Shown piece by piece: positions 18,098 to 29,291 of a DNA stretch of 64,000 nucleotides. Source of the DNA: Sediminibacillus halophilus (GTDB lineage: Bacteria > Bacillota > Bacilli > Bacillales > Amphibacillaceae). Positions within the stretch are counted from its first letter, which is position 1; each line of letters begins with the position of its first letter. The notes beneath the pieces were generated by a model that ran no database searches, had not been told where the DNA came from, and saw only the letters and a program-made list of their open reading frames with translations. The position numbers and the translations under genes were made by a program. Location: contig NZ_FNHF01000006.1 of the NCBI RefSeq assembly GCF_900103695.1, forward strand, positions 62,001-126,000, read 5' to 3'.

Positions 18098-18290
18098 TTA
18101 TCATTTTATCTGCATTGCTAGGGAATGACAACAATTTTTTCCAAAGGGCCTTCGGGGTACCCTATTAATTTTAATCGTACAGGGATTTTGATATAATGTT
18201 ACCACCTTTAGAATGTTAAGTAGCAATTGAAATAGAAGCAGTCGTTTTATCTTATAAATCCTATTTTTAAGGAAAGGAACGTGAAGAATC

Positions 18291-19172
18291 TTGGATTGGT
18301 ATTACGAAGAAGGGATGAGTGTCAAAGATTTTCTCATCCAAAACAGAAAACCTTTTGAAGAAAGACTATTAAATGAAGCAGTAAATGTCCGGGATAAAAT
18401 TGAAGAAATACGTGTTATAGGCAATATCAATTTATTGGAGAACGCGCTTAAGATTGTCCTCTATGTCGTGGAGGGTCAAAAAGATGAAGTGGTGGCTTTT
18501 GCCAAAAAAGAAGGAATTGCATGGGCCAATTTCTCCCTGACACTTGCATTTAAATTAGAGTGGGTACAGGCGATCCGCAGAACCTTATGGGTTGCTTTAC
18601 ACGACTATGAATTGTTGTCCGGAATGGATGTAGACAGAGAGCGATTCTACAAAACCGAGAGCAATATCAATGCTTTAATCGACGAATTTCTCAACGGATT
18701 TTTTATTAGTTATTCCAAATACAAAGATGAATTGATCGAAGCACAGCGGGAGATGGTTGAAAATCTCTCCGTCCCGATTATACCAGTTACACCGAGTGTG
18801 TGTATTCTCCCCTTGATTGGTGAAATCGACGCTTCCCGCGTCACCACGATCGAAGAAAAAGTGTTAATGGAAATTGGCAGGTTGCGCATCCGCACCTTGA
18901 TTATGGATTTGTCCGGTATTCTGGAAATGGAGTCCAATATCGCCACAAACTTTTTGAAACTGTTGGACGGGATTGGCATGATGGGCTGTACCCCAGTGAT
19001 TACAGGATTACGTCCGGAAACTGTTCGAAATATGATGGCTCAGGACCTTATTTTCGACAACAAAGCGGAAATAAAAGGAACTTTGCAGCAGGCCCTCGAT
19101 GAGTACTTAGTTAATCAACGATTGGAGCAAAACAACAGTGCAAGCGCCTTAAACTTAAACAAAAGCGTATAA
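18291..19172 (+). CDS. RsbR-family STAS domain protein (stressosome component)
   Basis: 293 residues: an N-terminal helical, globin-like sensor region (about 1-155) and a C-terminal STAS domain (about 167-275) with LPLIGEIDASR, TLIMDLSGI and PVITGLRPETV. RsbR proteins form the stressosome core with RsbS and release RsbT when phosphorylated. At the two positions that carry phospho-threonines in B. subtilis RsbR this protein has Ala181 (in D-A-S-R) and Ser215 (in E-S). The start is TTG at 18291; an ATG at 18315 (MSVKDFL) is the alternative. It is monocistronic, with no rsbS or rsbT nearby. Confidence 0.85.
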   Translation: MDWYYEEGMSVKDFLIQNRKPFEERLLNEAVNVRDKIEEIRVIGNINLLENALKIVLYVVEGQKDEVVAFAKKEGIAWANFSLTLAFKLEWVQAIRRTLWVALHDYELLSGMDVDRERFYKTESNINALIDEFLNGFFISYSKYKDELIEAQREMVENLSVPIIPVTPSVCILPLIGEIDASRVTTIEEKVLMEIGRLRIRTLIMDLSGILEMESNIATNFLKLLDGIGMMGCTPVITGLRPETVRNMMAQDLIFDNKAEIKGTLQQALDEYLVNQRLEQNNSASALNLNKSV

Positions 19173-19182
19173 GTATTGTAGA

Positions 19183-19223
19183 AAAAGGGGGTGTCCGATG
19201 GTTTTGGACAACCCCCTTTTTTT
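19183..19223 (+). terminator. Terminator after the RsbR-like gene
   Basis: Stem GGGGGTGTCC (19187-19196) / GGACAACCCCC (19206-19216) followed by seven T. The remaining gap to 19477 shows no gene or clear signal. Confidence 0.9.
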
Positions 19224-19477
19224 GGCTTCATCTGGTGTTGCTTACTAACCGGCATGCTTGCGACTGCAAGCTAAGATAAATGCTAATTCAGCGGTACGAA
19301 AAAACCAGATTCGCTCCCTTAAGTCGAGGAAGCCCAAATATTTTCACTAGAACGATGAGACGCAGTTTAAATGATATGCACCTAAACATCCAGCTATCAG
19401 AAAACAGTCTTTTCATTTTCAGGTGGCTGTCTCCACTTCGTTAATCGACTGAATATGCCAGTTGGTCTCCATGTTCC

Positions 19478-20437
19478 TTATCCCATCAGAGCTGTCATCA
19501 AGGCTTTCTGGGCATGGAGTCTGTTCTCCGCCTGTTGGAAGACAACTGATTTTTCCCCATCGATCACGTCTGCCGTTACTTCTTCCCCACGGTGGGCGGG
19601 CAGGCAGTGCATAAACATAGCATTTGGTTGAGCCAGTTCAAGTAACCTCTTGTTCACCTGAAAACCGATAAATGCCTGCTCACGCACTGATTGTTCGCTT
19701 TCCTGCCCCATACTGGCCCATACATCCGTATAAACCACGTCTGCTTGGTCGACCGCAGCGTGAACATCAGAAGTCACCTCCACCTTCCTTCCATTCAGCG
19801 CCGCAAGCGACTGGGCCTGCTTGGTGATAGCCTCTTCCGGTTGATATCCTCCAGGAGCTGCTATACTGACATCCAGACCCATGATGGCCCCGCCAAGCAG
19901 CAAGGAATGGGCCATGTTATTGCCGTCACCGATATATGCAAGTTTGACTCCGGACAATCCACCCTTCACTTCTTCAATCGTTTGCAGGTCTGCCAGCACC
20001 TGACATGGATGATAACTGTCCGTCAACCCGTTGATAACCGGAATTGTCGCATAATCAGCCAACTCCTTTACGACTTGCTGTGAGAAGGTCCGAATCATAA
20101 TCCCATCCAAGTAACCGGAAAGTACTTTGGCTGTATCGGAGATTGGTTCCCCTCTGCCGATTTGGATATCATCCGAGCTTAGAAACAATCCTGTGCCCCC
20201 CAATTGATAAATCCCAACTTCAAAAGAAACGCGTGTACGGGTCGACGATTTTTCAAATATCATTCCCAGGGTCTTGCCCTGCAAGGGCTGCTCCACTATC
20301 CCCTTCAGGCGTTGTTTTTTCAGATAAGCAGCCAGATCCAGTAAATAGGCGATTTCAGGTTTGCTGAAATCGGCAAGCGTCAAAAAATCCTTTCCTGCCA
20401 GCTGCTGCCCCATACTAACTTCTTTCGTCAATCCCAT
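19478..20437 (-). CDS. argF: Ornithine carbamoyltransferase
   Basis: 319 residues. Forms citrulline from ornithine and carbamoyl phosphate. The carbamoyl-phosphate loop FEKSSTRTRVSFEVG, the HPCQVLADLQT motif, the ornithine loop and HCLPAHRGEEV with the catalytic Cys are all present. ATG at 20437 is annotated. A GTG at 20443, overlapping the carB stop as GTGA and 5 nt from AAGGAG, is equally plausible and would add two residues. It is last in carA-carB-argF, which hands carbamoyl phosphate directly to this enzyme. Confidence 0.96.
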   Translation of the reverse strand: MGLTKEVSMGQQLAGKDFLTLADFSKPEIAYLLDLAAYLKKQRLKGIVEQPLQGKTLGMIFEKSSTRTRVSFEVGIYQLGGTGLFLSSDDIQIGRGEPISDTAKVLSGYLDGIMIRTFSQQVVKELADYATIPVINGLTDSYHPCQVLADLQTIEEVKGGLSGVKLAYIGDGNNMAHSLLLGGAIMGLDVSIAAPGGYQPEEAITKQAQSLAALNGRKVEVTSDVHAAVDQADVVYTDVWASMGQESEQSVREQAFIGFQVNKRLLELAQPNAMFMHCLPAHRGEEVTADVIDGEKSVVFQQAENRLHAQKALMTALMG

Positions 20438-20439
20438 CT

Positions 20440-23400
20440 TCACACACGCTCCTTCGCTTTGTTTAACCCTTCGCTCATCAACAAATATTGATTCATTGCA
20501 TAGGGTTGTTCTTTTATTTGAGTAGATGCTTTCAAGTAAGCCATTAACGTTTCCACTGAAGTAATACATAATGTATCAGTTTTCAAGGCATCTTCTCTAA
20601 GTTGCATGTGGCCATCCGTTACAGAGCCATGCTGTAGATCACCCACCAGTGCAAAGGCATTGTCCAGACATCTTTGGCCAGCCTCCGCAAGTGATAAAAC
20701 CTGACTAACAGCGATGTCCCAGCTCTCGAGAGCGTCAGCTGTAGCTTGATCAGCCCAGATTTCGACCGGCAGCTTCTCTAGCAAGGCAACGAACTCAGCA
20801 GGCAATTTCTCGAAATCATCTCCCAAGGACAAATAAACTTGCTGATCGCAATCAAGTTTCAACAGGTTGTTTTCTTTCCATCCGAAGGCCTTGGCCATTG
20901 CCGACTCCACTGTCAAACCCAGTCCTATCGCTTCCCCAGTGGATTTCATCTCCGGACCGAGAAACGGATCAACACCTGGAAGCTTGTTGGTCGAGAAAAC
21001 GGGGACCTTTACAGCATAATAGCCGACGGGCTCATGAAGACCGGTGTTCCATTCTGTCTCTGCTAGGGATTCTCCCATTTGCACCCGAGTAGCCAAATCA
21101 ATAAGCGGGACACCAGTAACCTTGCTGGCAATCGGTACTGTCCGGGAAGCCCGGGGATTAACCTCCAGTACATAAAGGTCCTGTCTGTCCTCGCTGATGA
21201 CAAATTGAATGTTGATGATTCCCTTTAAAGCCAGTTCTGTCGAAATCTGTTTTGTGTATTGCGCAATCGTATTCCGCTGTTGGTCCGTCAGTCCTGGTGC
21301 CGGAAATACGGCCGTACTGTCTCCTGAATGGACACCGGCCTTTTCGATGTGTTCAAAAATCCCCGGAATCAGAACATCTTCTCCGTCACATACCGCATCC
21401 ACTTCCACTTCATAACCGGAGATGAAACGATCGATTAATAACGGGAATATCCGCGAATCGGAGGCTTCCTGTTTCAGGTTGTCCATGTAGCTGACCATCT
21501 GCTCTTGATTCTGGATGACAGCCATTCCGCGGCCACCTATCACGTAAGAAGGACGAAGCAAAACCGGATAACCGATTCGTTCTGCAATCTCTTCTGCATC
21601 CTTCCTATCCATTACTGTTTCACCCGGAATGTGGGGAATCGCCAGCCGCTTTAATAAACGGTAAAATTGGTCGCGATTTTCAACGGCTTCAATGGCCGCT
21701 AGTGAAGTGCCGCATATCGGCATGCCTGCTTTGCTTAGTCCTTCTGCCAAGTTAACGGCAGTCTGGCCGCCAAATTGTACAAGCACTCCGTCTGCCTCTT
21801 CTTTTTCCAGGACATGTAGAACATCTTCCTCTGTCAATGGTTCAAAATATAGGTGGTCTGCTGTATTAAAGTCGGTGCTGACAGTTTCCGGGTTGTTATT
21901 GATGACGATTGCCTTGATGTCCTGTGCCTGTAGTGACATGGCGGCATGAACCGAGCAATAATCGAATTCCACTCCCTGTCCGATACGGATCGGACCAGAA
22001 CCAAGTACCGCAATTTTCTTATCGCCTTTAATTGGTTCTACTTCATCGTTTTCTTTCCAAGAGCTATAAAAGTAAGGCGTCTCAGCCGAAAATTCCGCAG
22101 CACATGTATCGACCATTTTATAAGCCGGGGTTAATCCGAGTTCCTTGCAACGTAGATGAACCTCCTGCTGGCTGATTTCATAAATATCCGCCAACATCCG
22201 ATCAGAATATCCATAATATTTAAGCCTGCTCAATTCCTGCTTATCAAGGGATGACCAGGTTTTACTGCGAAGCTCGTTCTCAGTCTCGATCATCACTGCC
22301 ATTTCACTTAAAAAGTATTTATTGATTTCCGTTAATTGATGTATTTTTTCTACAGAGTATCCGCGGCGAAAAGCCTCCGCTATGATAAACAGGCGTTCAT
22401 CTGTTGCATGGACAAGCGCTTGCTCGATTGCCGCGTCATCCAATTCGGCATGCGCCGGCCAGTTCAGGTACTCCGTTCCGATTTCAAGCGAGCGGACGGC
22501 TTTGTTCAAAGCAGCGGGAAAATTGCGGGCAAGTGCCATGACTTCCCCTGTCGCTTTCATCTGCGTACCAAGCAGCCGGTCTGCACCTGTAAACTTATCA
22601 AACGGCCAGCGTGGAATTTTAACGGCAATATAGTCGATTGCAGGTTCAAAACTTGCATAAGTATGGCCAGTGATCGGGTTGATCACTTCATCCAGTTGAT
22701 AACCCAGTGCCAGCTTGGCAGCAATACGGGCAATCGGATAACCAGTTGCTTTTGAAGCAAGGGCACTGGAGCGGCTGACTCGCGGATTCACCTCGATGAT
22801 GACGTACTCGTCACTCTCGGGGTTGAGGGCAAACTGGATGTTGCAGCCCCCGACGACCCCTAATTCCCGGATTACTTTGCATGAAGTGGAACGAAGCAGC
22901 TGATACTGCCGGTCATTAAGCGTTTGAGAAGGTGCCACAACGATGCTGTCGCCAGTATGAACACCGACTGGGTCGATATTCTCCATATTACAGACAATAA
23001 TGCATGTATCATTGGCGTCGCGCATCACCTCATACTCGACTTCCTTCCAGCCTTTCACACTTTGATCGACTTGAACCTGACTGATCGGGCTTGCATGGAG
23101 ACCATTACGCACGATTGCCTTAAGCTCTGTTTCATTGTTGGCAATTCCACCGCCTCCCCCACCCAACGTATAGGCGGGCCGGATGATCATCGGGTAACCG
23201 GCAGTACTTGCGAAACGAACTGCCTCTTCCACGGAACTGGTGGTAATACTTTCCGGCACAGGTTCATCAATAGATTTCATCATCGATTTGAAGATTTCCC
23301 GATCTTCTCCCTTTTGGATGGTATCGAGCGGCGTTCCCAGCAATTCGACCTCGTATTTTTCCAGTGCTCCTGATTCGGATAAAGCGACTGCCAGATTAAG

Positions 23401-23685
23401 CCCGGTCTGTCCGCCCAGTGTCGGCAAAATACCGTCCGGTCTTTCCTTTTCGATAATTGCCGTCAAGGAATCACAAGTCAGCGGTTCTAAATATACCTGG
23501 TCTGCAATATTATGATCCGTCATGATCGTGGCAGGGTTGTTGTTGACCAGCACCACTTCGATTCCTTCCTCTTTTAATGCGAGACAAGCCTGTGTACCTG
23601 CATAATCAAACTCTGCAGCCTGGCCGATAACAATCGGACCCGAACCGATGACCAAAACTTTATGGATGTGTGAAAACTTAGGCAT
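20440..23685 (-). CDS. carB: Carbamoyl-phosphate synthase, large subunit
   Basis: 1081 residues, with two homologous ATP-grasp halves. The first starts [20 protein letters not shown] and the second [20 protein letters not shown]. Each has its own ATP site ([17 protein letters not shown] and [13 protein letters not shown]). The C-terminal MGS-like allosteric domain is present. It makes carbamoyl phosphate from bicarbonate, two ATP and ammonia passed from CarA. The ATG at 23685 has GGGAGA upstream and overlaps the carA stop by 8 nt. Next to argF and behind ARG boxes, it should be the arginine-specific enzyme rather than the pyrimidine one. Confidence 0.97.
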   Translation of the reverse strand: MPKFSHIHKVLVIGSGPIVIGQAAEFDYAGTQACLALKEEGIEVVLVNNNPATIMTDHNIADQVYLEPLTCDSLTAIIEKERPDGILPTLGGQTGLNLAVALSESGALEKYEVELLGTPLDTIQKGEDREIFKSMMKSIDEPVPESITTSSVEEAVRFASTAGYPMIIRPAYTLGGGGGGIANNETELKAIVRNGLHASPISQVQVDQSVKGWKEVEYEVMRDANDTCIIVCNMENIDPVGVHTGDSIVVAPSQTLNDRQYQLLRSTSCKVIRELGVVGGCNIQFALNPESDEYVIIEVNPRVSRSSALASKATGYPIARIAAKLALGYQLDEVINPITGHTYASFEPAIDYIAVKIPRWPFDKFTGADRLLGTQMKATGEVMALARNFPAALNKAVRSLEIGTEYLNWPAHAELDDAAIEQALVHATDERLFIIAEAFRRGYSVEKIHQLTEINKYFLSEMAVMIETENELRSKTWSSLDKQELSRLKYYGYSDRMLADIYEISQQEVHLRCKELGLTPAYKMVDTCAAEFSAETPYFYSSWKENDEVEPIKGDKKIAVLGSGPIRIGQGVEFDYCSVHAAMSLQAQDIKAIVINNNPETVSTDFNTADHLYFEPLTEEDVLHVLEKEEADGVLVQFGGQTAVNLAEGLSKAGMPICGTSLAAIEAVENRDQFYRLLKRLAIPHIPGETVMDRKDAEEIAERIGYPVLLRPSYVIGGRGMAVIQNQEQMVSYMDNLKQEASDSRIFPLLIDRFISGYEVEVDAVCDGEDVLIPGIFEHIEKAGVHSGDSTAVFPAPGLTDQQRNTIAQYTKQISTELALKGIINIQFVISEDRQDLYVLEVNPRASRTVPIASKVTGVPLIDLATRVQMGESLAETEWNTGLHEPVGYYAVKVPVFSTNKLPGVDPFLGPEMKSTGEAIGLGLTVESAMAKAFGWKENNLLKLDCDQQVYLSLGDDFEKLPAEFVALLEKLPVEIWADQATADALESWDIAVSQVLSLAEAGQRCLDNAFALVGDLQHGSVTDGHMQLREDALKTDTLCITSVETLMAYLKASTQIKEQPYAMNQYLLMSEGLNKAKERV

Positions 23686-24781
23686 GCTGCTTCTCTCCCT
23701 TGCTCGGTAACATCTGTAAAAATTCTCGGAAAATCGAATACGTATCAACCGGCCCTGGATGTGCTTCCGGATGGAATTGGACGGTCAGGACAGGCTTGTG
23801 ACGATGAATCAATCCTTCAACCGATCGATCATTGACATTGATATGGGATACTTCCCATTCCGCCAATGAAATCGAGTTTTCATCCACTACGTACCCGTGA
23901 TTTTGCGAAGTGATGAATACCTTGCCTGTCAGCAAATCCTTCACAGGGTGATTGCTCCCCCGATGCCCATATGGCAGACGTTCTGTCTTTCCTCCGTATG
24001 CGAGGGCCACGAGCTGGTGACCTAAGCAAATGCCCAAGGTTGGATAGCTCTCAGTGATTTGTTTGATGTTTTTGCTTAATCCAGCCAAGTCCTCGGGATC
24101 TCCAGGTCCGTTGGATAAGACAACTCCGTCGGGCTGCAGGTTGTGCAATACTGCCGGGTCAGTGTCATAGGGCACCACCGTCACGTTACAGCCAAGCTCC
24201 GTCAAGGTACTTGTGATGGAGTGTTTATAACCGTAATCATACAAAACAACATGTTTGGTTTTCTGACCGGAGAAAGCGGGCATTGATTTTGCCGAGATCT
24301 CAATCAAACTGCTGACGGAAACCTGTTTGACAATCTCCGGATCTACTTTGCGATTTTCCGGCTCATCCTCCGGTTGCGTTGTGATTTTTCCATAGACTTC
24401 CCCATTTTCACGGACAATCCTTGTCAAAGCCCGGGTGTCAATATCATACAAAGTCGGAACTTTATACTGCTCCACCATTTCTTTTACCGTGTACTTTGCC
24501 TGATAATGTTCAGGTGTACGGCAGGCACTAGAAATAATCAGTCCTGCCAGTGCCGGCTTGATGCTTTCATGATCTATATCATTTACTCCATAATTGCCAA
24601 TCAGCGGATACGTCATTGTAACAATCTGGCCGGCATAGGATGGGTCCGTCATTACTTCCTGATAACCCGTCATTGCCGTGTTAAATACTAATTCCCCTTC
24701 AACAGCAATTTCTGTTCCCAACCATTTTCCTTCCAACACGTCTCCAGTGCTCAGTACAAGATAGCCTGGTGTTTCAATCAT
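23678..24781 (-). CDS. carA: Carbamoyl-phosphate synthase, small (glutaminase) subunit
   Basis: 367 residues. The N-terminal CarA domain starts [12 protein letters not shown]; the C-terminal class I glutamine amidotransferase has the nucleophile elbow [13 protein letters not shown] and the His/Glu pair in [11 protein letters not shown]. It hydrolyses glutamine and channels ammonia to CarB. The ATG at 24781 has AGAGGAG 7 nt upstream. First gene of carA-carB-argF; paired ARG boxes precede it. Confidence 0.96.
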   Translation of the reverse strand: MIETPGYLVLSTGDVLEGKWLGTEIAVEGELVFNTAMTGYQEVMTDPSYAGQIVTMTYPLIGNYGVNDIDHESIKPALAGLIISSACRTPEHYQAKYTVKEMVEQYKVPTLYDIDTRALTRIVRENGEVYGKITTQPEDEPENRKVDPEIVKQVSVSSLIEISAKSMPAFSGQKTKHVVLYDYGYKHSITSTLTELGCNVTVVPYDTDPAVLHNLQPDGVVLSNGPGDPEDLAGLSKNIKQITESYPTLGICLGHQLVALAYGGKTERLPYGHRGSNHPVKDLLTGKVFITSQNHGYVVDENSISLAEWEVSHINVNDRSVEGLIHRHKPVLTVQFHPEAHPGPVDTYSIFREFLQMLPSKGEKQHA

Positions 24782-24802
24782 TGTTCCACTCCTCTCGCGG
24801 TT

Positions 24803-24844
24803 CATTGATATTTATTCGTAAAAAAGTATATTTATACATTCAAA
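24803..24844 (-). promoter_or_regulatory. Two ARG boxes upstream of carA
   Basis: Minus strand: TTTGAATGTATAAATATA (24844-24827) and TACGAATAAATATCAATG (24820-24803). Both resemble the ArgR/AhrC consensus TGAAT-WWWW-ATTCA in their left half, and their starts are 24 nt apart, about two helical turns. The first covers a TATACT that could be the -10 box. Repression by arginine is inferred. Confidence 0.6.
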
Positions 24845-24911
24845 ATGGAAAATGCGGCCTGCCGCCATCTTCTCTGGAGCAAGCCGTGACCTCAAACCTT
24901 TATGAAAGAAG

Positions 24912-26330
24912 CTATTGGTAGCGGATCAGCTGTTTATGCAGCTCAATCCATTCCGAACTCATTTGAAATAGTTGTTTTGCAGAAGCAATCTGTTCCTCCA
25001 CCCTGTTTTGCGCAGTACCTCCAGCTACATTCCGTGCGTCTACAACAGCCTTCGGTGCCAGCACTTCATAGATATCTTTTTCAATCAAAGAAGAAAACCG
25101 CTGGAATTCGTCCAAGGACAAATCCAATAAAAATTTCTGTTGATTAATAGCATACAGAACTGCCTGCCCGACAACAGCATGGGATTCCCGGAAGGCCATC
25201 CCTTTTCCCACTAAATAATCCGCCAGGTCTGTCGCATTGGAATAATCTTTTGCAACCGCTTCGTACATATTGTCTGCCTTAACTTCCATGGTTTCGATCA
25301 TTGGGGCGAACAGCGCTAGTGCCCCTTTCAAGGTTTCCACCGTGTCGAACATTCCTTCCTTGTCTTCCTGCATATCCTTGTTATAAGCAAGCGGCAGTCC
25401 TTTCAAGGTTGTCAGCATTCCCATCAAGTGTCCATAGACTCGACCCGTTTTGCCCCGGACAAGCTCGGCAACATCTGGATTTTTCTTTTGCGGCATCATG
25501 CTGCTTCCAGTACAAAATGCATCATCCAGCTCGATAAAGTTGAACTCAGCACTAGACCATTGGACAAGCTCCTCACAAAGTCTGGACAAATGCGTGGAAA
25601 CCAGGGAGGCATTAGCCAAAAACTCGACGACAAAATCCCGGTCACTTACCGCATCGAGGCTGTTTTCGCAAATCCCTTCAAATCGCAGTTTGTCGGCTAC
25701 ATATTGCCGGTCGATCGGAAATGTTGTCCCGGCCAGCGCTCCTGCACCAAGCGGCGACTGATTAACTCGTTTCCAGCTGTCGGATAGCCGTTCGATGTCC
25801 CGTTGGAACATGTAAACATACGCCATCATATGATGGGCGAACAAAACAGGTTGGGCACGCTGCAAATGCGTGTATCCGGGAAGCACTGTTTCCAAATTGG
25901 CCTCGGCCTGTTTGTGCAGTGCCTTTTGCAAATCCAACAGTAACTGGCTGATTGTCACCAAGGCTTCCCGCAAATACAACCGCATATCCAAGGCAACTTG
26001 GTCATTCCGGCTCCGGCCGGTATGGAGTTTTCCACCGACAGAGCCTATCTCATCGATCAACAACTTTTCTATATTCATATGAATATCTTCGTTTTCTTCA
26101 CTGAGGACTGCCTCACCCGCTGCTATTTTATCCCCTACGACCCTCAATCCAGCTGTAATGACGTCTGCATCTTCTTCCGACACGATGCCGCAAACCTTCA
26201 GCATTTCCACATGGGCAAGGCTCCCTTGTATATCATAGACTGCCAGCTTTTGATCAAAATGAATAGATGCTGTATATTCATCGACTAATTCATTTGTCGG
26301 CTTGGTGAACCGTCCGCCCCATAGTTTCAT
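24912..26330 (-). CDS. argH: Argininosuccinate lyase
   Basis: 472 residues. Cleaves argininosuccinate to arginine and fumarate. The fumarase-superfamily signature [12 protein letters not shown] is intact, as are [18 protein letters not shown] and [12 protein letters not shown]. Start ATG overlaps the argG stop by ATGA. The gene is the second of argG-argH. The carA promoter lies downstream, about 70-110 nt after its stop. Confidence 0.97.
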   Translation of the reverse strand: MKLWGGRFTKPTNELVDEYTASIHFDQKLAVYDIQGSLAHVEMLKVCGIVSEEDADVITAGLRVVGDKIAAGEAVLSEENEDIHMNIEKLLIDEIGSVGGKLHTGRSRNDQVALDMRLYLREALVTISQLLLDLQKALHKQAEANLETVLPGYTHLQRAQPVLFAHHMMAYVYMFQRDIERLSDSWKRVNQSPLGAGALAGTTFPIDRQYVADKLRFEGICENSLDAVSDRDFVVEFLANASLVSTHLSRLCEELVQWSSAEFNFIELDDAFCTGSSMMPQKKNPDVAELVRGKTGRVYGHLMGMLTTLKGLPLAYNKDMQEDKEGMFDTVETLKGALALFAPMIETMEVKADNMYEAVAKDYSNATDLADYLVGKGMAFRESHAVVGQAVLYAINQQKFLLDLSLDEFQRFSSLIEKDIYEVLAPKAVVDARNVAGGTAQNRVEEQIASAKQLFQMSSEWIELHKQLIRYQ

Positions 26331-27586
26331 TGTTTAACAGCTTCCTTTACATCGACGACAACATTTTCAATCGCCTCATCTGTTACAGTATTGGTCTGAT
26401 TGACTGCGGCATGAACCTTTGTAGGAAGTCCCCATAGCTTGATAAAGCCAAGTGCAGCTTCATGGTCAAAAGAATCCTCTGGTTTATAGGTTGCCAAATC
26501 AAAATCATAAAGCGATTGTGCCGACTCCCGGCCGATGACTTGCGCATGACCTTTATACAGTTTGACCTTGACCGTTCCCGACACATGGGTCTGTGTTTGT
26601 TCAATAAACGCCTGTAAAGCTTTTGTCAATGGTGAATACCACAAACCATCATACACGGTTTGAGCCAGCTTCTGTTCGACTGTCGGCTTGAATTGAGCCA
26701 CCTCACGAGGAAGTGTCAATGCTTCCAGTTCCTGATGTGCCGCGATCAATGTCAAGGCAGCTGGCGCCTCATAAATTTCCCGTGATTTAATACCGACCAA
26801 ACGATTTTCCACATGGTCGATCCGTCCGACACCATGCTTCCCGGCGATTTGATTCAATGTCAAAATAAGCTGGGAAAACTCCATTGCCTCTCCATCAAGT
26901 GAAACAGGCTTTCCTTGCTCGAAGGTGATTTGGACGACCTGAGGCTTGTCGGGCGCATCGAGCGGATCTGTTGTTAAATCATAAGCTCCCTTGGGTGCTT
27001 CCACCCAAGGATCTTCCAAAATGCCGCACTCATTGCTTCTTCCCCATAAATTCTGATCAACACTGTACGGATTATCGATATCGACTGGAACAGGAATCCC
27101 ATTTTCTTCAGCATAAGCAATTTCCTCATCCCTAGACATTGCCCATTCACGTACTGGTGCTACAATTTTCAAATCCGGGTTCAAGGCAGTAAATGCCACA
27201 TCGAATCTTACTTGGTCGTTACCCTTACCCGTACAGCCATGCGCTACAGCCACAGCGCCTTCCTTTTTCGCAATCCCGACAAGAACTTTGGCGATCAAAG
27301 GTCTGGACAAAGCTGAAATCAAGGGGTATTTGCTTTCATACAACAGGTTGGCTTGCAATGCCGGAAGTACGTATTCATCTGCAAAGAGTGATTTAGCGTC
27401 CACCACATATGATTTGATCGCTCCTACATCAAGCGCCTTGTTCTTAACAAATTCCAGGTCTTTTCCTTCTCCAACATCCAAAGCCACTGCAATTACATCA
27501 AAATTATATTTATCCTGTAGCCATTTGATAGCGACAGAAGTATCAAGACCACCTGAATATGCCAAAACAATCTTTTCTTTTTTCAT
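26327..27586 (-). CDS. argG: Argininosuccinate synthase
   Basis: 419 residues from the ATG at 27586 with GGGGAG upstream; frame continues farther upstream without a ribosome site. Joins citrulline and aspartate with ATP. The ATP P-loop is [16 protein letters not shown] and the citrulline/aspartate sites include [13 protein letters not shown] and [15 protein letters not shown]. The argG-argH unit completes the pathway started by carAB-argF next to it. Confidence 0.97.
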   Translation of the reverse strand: MKKEKIVLAYSGGLDTSVAIKWLQDKYNFDVIAVALDVGEGKDLEFVKNKALDVGAIKSYVVDAKSLFADEYVLPALQANLLYESKYPLISALSRPLIAKVLVGIAKKEGAVAVAHGCTGKGNDQVRFDVAFTALNPDLKIVAPVREWAMSRDEEIAYAEENGIPVPVDIDNPYSVDQNLWGRSNECGILEDPWVEAPKGAYDLTTDPLDAPDKPQVVQITFEQGKPVSLDGEAMEFSQLILTLNQIAGKHGVGRIDHVENRLVGIKSREIYEAPAALTLIAAHQELEALTLPREVAQFKPTVEQKLAQTVYDGLWYSPLTKALQAFIEQTQTHVSGTVKVKLYKGHAQVIGRESAQSLYDFDLATYKPEDSFDHEAALGFIKLWGLPTKVHAAVNQTNTVTDEAIENVVVDVKEAVKQ

Positions 27587-27642
27587 TTGATTAACGCTCC
27601 CCTTCAGCTTGTTATCTATTAATAGATTGAACATGTTCTGTT

Positions 27643-27685
27643 TGTATGAATTATTATGCACTATTAGGTATATTAATTCAACCAT
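27643..27685 (-). promoter_or_regulatory. argGH promoter with two overlapping ARG boxes
   Basis: Minus strand: -35 TTGAAT (27681-27676), 17-nt spacer, -10 CATAAT (27658-27653). ARG-box-like TATGAATTATTATGCACT (plus strand 27645-27662) covers the -10, and GGTTGAATTAATATA (minus, from 27683) covers the -35. Both match TGAAT-WWWW-ATTCA with few changes. A perfect palindrome ATCTATTAATAGAT follows in the leader at 27614-27627. Confidence 0.65.
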
Positions 27686-27689
27686 AAAC

Positions 27690-28008
27690 GCTCATTTTTT
27701 TTAAGAAATGTGAATAATTCTGGAAATCTATTAATAATACACCTTCTTTTCGGCGCATTCTTCTCTGCTGCCTATTTATAATGTAATGTATGATGGGCGG
27801 ACACAGTTGTGATTCTTGCCCACTGCCCATTTTCCATCACAACGGTCGAAACACTACTGTCAATTGTGTTCTGTTCCCTCCTCGTCCTCACTCCTCTTTA
27901 AATGCATGAATTTATACATATTCATTCATATCCATGCAAAAAAGGAAATTAGTTGTAACCTTCACGGCTCACCGACGTCTACCTAAAAAACAAAAGGGTG
28001 GTCAAAAC
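27690..28008. other. Intergenic region between argG and the lipoprotein gene
   Basis: No gene is seen. An AT-rich, partly palindromic stretch at about 27903-27938 (ATGCATGAAT ... ATTCATTCAT ... ATGCA) contains further TGAAT half-sites and precedes the lipoprotein gene; it could be an extra ArgR site or a promoter region, but neither is shown. Confidence 0.35.
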
Positions 28009-28941
28009 ATGAAAAAACGGTATTTCTGTTTATTCGCAGCCAGCTTACTCTTGTTGTTGACAGCTTGCAGCAATGACTCCAAGGAAAGTGCCGACATGCC
28101 CATGGAGATGGACAGCGCTAAAACAGAAAACAGTCAAGACAGTGCAGCTTTAAGCAACGAAATGACGGGAGAAAACGGAAAAGAGGAGGTTCAACAGGAA
28201 GAGGAAAAAGCAGTCGAGAAAGCAAATCAAACCAACCGGAAAGTGATTTACCACGCAAATTTGCGGATTGAAGTAAGAGATTACCAGCAGACTATAGAAG
28301 ACATTCAATCACAAGTGACAGAAACCGGAGGTTATGTGGTTGAATCGAGTACCTACCAAACCCCTGAAGATGACCGTACCGAAGGACATATCACCGCAAG
28401 GATTCCTCAGGAACAATTCCAGCCGTTCATCGATTTTGTCAAAGAGGGCAGCAGCAAAGTGTTGGAAAACAATGTTTCCGGACAGGATGTCACCGAAGAA
28501 TACGTCGACCTGGAATCTCGGCTCAAGTCCAAGCGGGCTGTCGAAAAAAGGTTGATGGCTTTTATGGAAGATGCAAAGAAAACCGAGGATTTGCTTAAAA
28601 TATCCGAAGACTTAGCCGGTGTTCAAGAAGAGATTGAGACAATCACTGGAAGAATCAACTATCTGGAAAATAAAACGGATCTGGCTACTGTTGATATTAG
28701 CCTTGAGGAGAATGACGTGCGGATTTCCGGGAGCAATGGAGAATCCTCTACCTGGCAAAAAACAAAGGAACAGTTTGTCAAAAGTATCGATCTTCTCCTA
28801 TCCTTCTTTTCGGGATTAATCGTGTTTCTACTTGGTAACCTGCCGATTCTGCTGTTGCTGGCTGTTCTGGTGTTTTTAGGATTTTTCACCGCACGAAAAG
28901 TAGTCCAAAAAACGAAGCGTCGCGATAAAACGGAAAACTAG
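28009..28941 (+). CDS. DUF4349 domain lipoprotein
   Basis: 310 residues from the ATG at 28009, with AAAGGGTGG upstream; an ATG at 27934 is in frame but would bury the signal peptide. The signal peptide ends in the lipobox LLTACS, so Cys20 should be lipidated and the protein held on the outer face of the membrane. A linker rich in Glu, Ser and Asn (about 21-75) leads to the DUF4349 domain with VIYHANLRIEVRDY, ARIPQEQFQPFID and a coiled coil near LKSKRAVEKRLMAFMEDAKK. A C-terminal membrane helix (about 275-298) and a basic tail follow. Function unknown. Confidence 0.85.
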   Translation: MKKRYFCLFAASLLLLLTACSNDSKESADMPMEMDSAKTENSQDSAALSNEMTGENGKEEVQQEEEKAVEKANQTNRKVIYHANLRIEVRDYQQTIEDIQSQVTETGGYVVESSTYQTPEDDRTEGHITARIPQEQFQPFIDFVKEGSSKVLENNVSGQDVTEEYVDLESRLKSKRAVEKRLMAFMEDAKKTEDLLKISEDLAGVQEEIETITGRINYLENKTDLATVDISLEENDVRISGSNGESSTWQKTKEQFVKSIDLLLSFFSGLIVFLLGNLPILLLLAVLVFLGFFTARKVVQKTKRRDKTEN

Positions 28942-29011
28942 CTCTTGAAAAAATCAGCAGGCTGTGGCAAGGTTATAGTGTAATCAAGACAATATAATGA
29001 ATCACTTTCAT

Positions 29012-29101
29012 GTAGGGGGACCAGTTGCTGCTGGTTGAGATTGTATCCGTCAAGATACTGACCCTTGGAACCTGATCTGGCTGACACCAGCGTAGGGAAC
29101 A
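29012..29101 (+). promoter_or_regulatory. TPP riboswitch (THI element) upstream of thiY
   Basis: Contains the conserved aptamer parts GGGGGACCAG, GCTGGTTGAGATTG, TGACCCTTGGAACCTGATCT and GGCTGACACCAGCGTAGGG. It precedes a transport operon for thiamine precursors, with a terminator in between, so TPP should shut the operon off. Confidence 0.96.
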
Positions 29102-29126
29102 TATTTGAACGGTAGTATGCGATAAT

Positions 29127-29162
29127 ATGCACCCTGGGTATGGCCTATGGTGCATTTTTTTT
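29127..29162 (+). terminator. Attenuator terminator of the thiY leader
   Basis: Arms ATGCACC (29127-29133) and GGTGCAT (29149-29155) followed by eight T, about 25 nt behind the TPP aptamer and 130 nt before thiY. Confidence 0.88.
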
Positions 29163-29291
29163 ATTGCCCTTAAACGGCTAACCTTCAACAGAACCGTATG
29201 CAATCTTCATGGCAGTTCGCGCGGTTCCTGTTCCCTATTTCAGTCCTGCATCGTATAAGTGTTTCATCATTAACCGCTAGGAGGAAATAGG

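Noticed and set aside
27934-28008. Upstream start for the DUF4349 lipoprotein
   Set aside because: It would put 25 basic residues before the signal peptide and hide the lipobox; the ATG at 28009 has a ribosome site.
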